Source: Nitrospirota bacterium (lineage in GTDB: Bacteria > Nitrospirota > Nitrospiria > Nitrospirales > NS-4). Taken from it: a stretch of DNA of 7,150 bases. A program made the translations under genes and the position numbers. Positions 6,821 to 7,150 of this stretch are shown here, in pieces. The DNA lies in contig VBOK01000098.1 of assembly GCA_005877565.1 (NCBI GenBank), positions 1,786 through 8,935 on the forward strand. Direction: 5' to 3'. The stretch's first letter is position 1. The number at the start of each line of letters is the position of its first letter. The notes under the pieces are model-generated. The model saw only the letters and a list, made by a program, of their open reading frames with translations, was not told the DNA's origin and did no database searches.

Positions 6821-7150
6821 CTACATTACGGGGGAGCCGTGGTGATGAATCATCAGCCACCGCCCCTGCTGCCGTTCATAGAGGTTGGTGGCCAGCACGC
6901 GCGATTCCTGTTCCTCGCCTTCCGTACTGCTAGTGCTGGTGATGTTCTCCATGCAGAGCACCCAGGCCACGTCGCCCGCCACCTGGATCATGACGTCGGT
7001 GAGACGGAACTGCATCGTGAAGGTGTTGTTGAAGATCATGACCCAGCTGTCGCGGACGGCCGGCCAGCCGGATCTGAGATTCCAACCGGGATGGATGCAG
7101 GTCACGTAGTCTTCCTTGGCCCACACCTCATCCATCTTCTTGATGTCGAG
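6821..7150 (-). CDS. NTF2/SnoaL-like domain protein (5' end outside window)
   Basis: This is the C-terminal 109 residues of a small cone-shaped-fold protein of the nuclear transport factor 2/SnoaL superfamily (ketosteroid-isomerase or DUF4440 type). Recognisable elements are LDIKKMDEVWAKEDYVTCIH near the visible start, the GW..VRDSW helix, and the closing strand GRWLMIHHHGSPV, typical of this group. The frame stays open to the window edge, so an ATG at 7135 is probably internal and the true start lies beyond 7150, by perhaps 10-30 residues from family length. No catalytic activity can be assigned. The gene is convergent with the HEPN gene and is not part of the thiamin run. Confidence 0.82.
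   Translation of the reverse strand, partial: LDIKKMDEVWAKEDYVTCIHPGWNLRSGWPAVRDSWVMIFNNTFTMQFRLTDVMIQVAGDVAWVLCMENITSTSSTEGEEQESRVLATNLYERQQGRWLMIHHHGSPVM

Noticed and set aside
6478..6933. Plus-strand open frame of 151 codons across the intergenic region
   Set aside because: It overlaps the HEPN gene and the NTF2-like gene, is low complexity and shows no domain.

Overview
The window is GC-rich, gene-dense bacterial DNA. It looks like chromosome from an uncultivated or little-studied bacterium. A bacterial TPP riboswitch and thiC are combined with a Thi4-type thiazole synthase of the kind best known from methanogens. GTAG...CTAC palindromes are scattered between and within genes. Nothing in the sequence fixes the phylum; Nitrospirota, NC10/Methylomirabilota or a deltaproteobacterial-type lineage are guesses only.

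Layout. Positions 1-661 (minus strand) hold the 5' two thirds of nadA, quinolinate synthase, with a good sigma70-type promoter at 731-760. A divergent intergenic region follows (662-1070). It holds a direct repeat with 21-bp spacing, a perfect 30-bp palindrome, a second promoter, a TPP riboswitch aptamer and an intrinsic terminator, and it leads into thiC (1071-2945). From there seven genes run on the plus strand with gaps of 60 bp or less or with overlaps: thiC, thi4, a TPR protein, a degenerate receiver-domain protein, a YgfZ/GcvT-like protein, an MNT nucleotidyltransferase and a HEPN protein. A 239-bp gene-free stretch rich in inverted repeats (6582-6820) separates this run from a convergent NTF2/SnoaL-like gene on the minus strand (6821-7150), whose 5' end is cut by the window edge.

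How the genes work together. ThiC makes the pyrimidine half of thiamin and Thi4 makes the thiazole half, and both lie behind one TPP-sensing attenuator. Thi4 has His where the yeast suicide enzyme has its sulfur-donating Cys, so it is probably a sulfide-using catalyst. NadA and ThiC are [4Fe-4S] enzymes, and YgfZ-family proteins support Fe-S enzyme function, so the neighbourhood has an iron-sulfur/sulfide theme (inference). The MNT-HEPN pair at the end has the form of a toxin-antitoxin-like module. It follows ygfZ by only 3 bp, so it may share the same transcript.

The points most worth a second look are: the palindromic repeats that bracket thiC and supply its stop codon; the receiver protein with Asn at the phosphoacceptor position and a repeat-derived C-terminal tail; and the long imperfect inverted repeat after the HEPN gene. 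I did not find a clear-cut new defence or mobile system.
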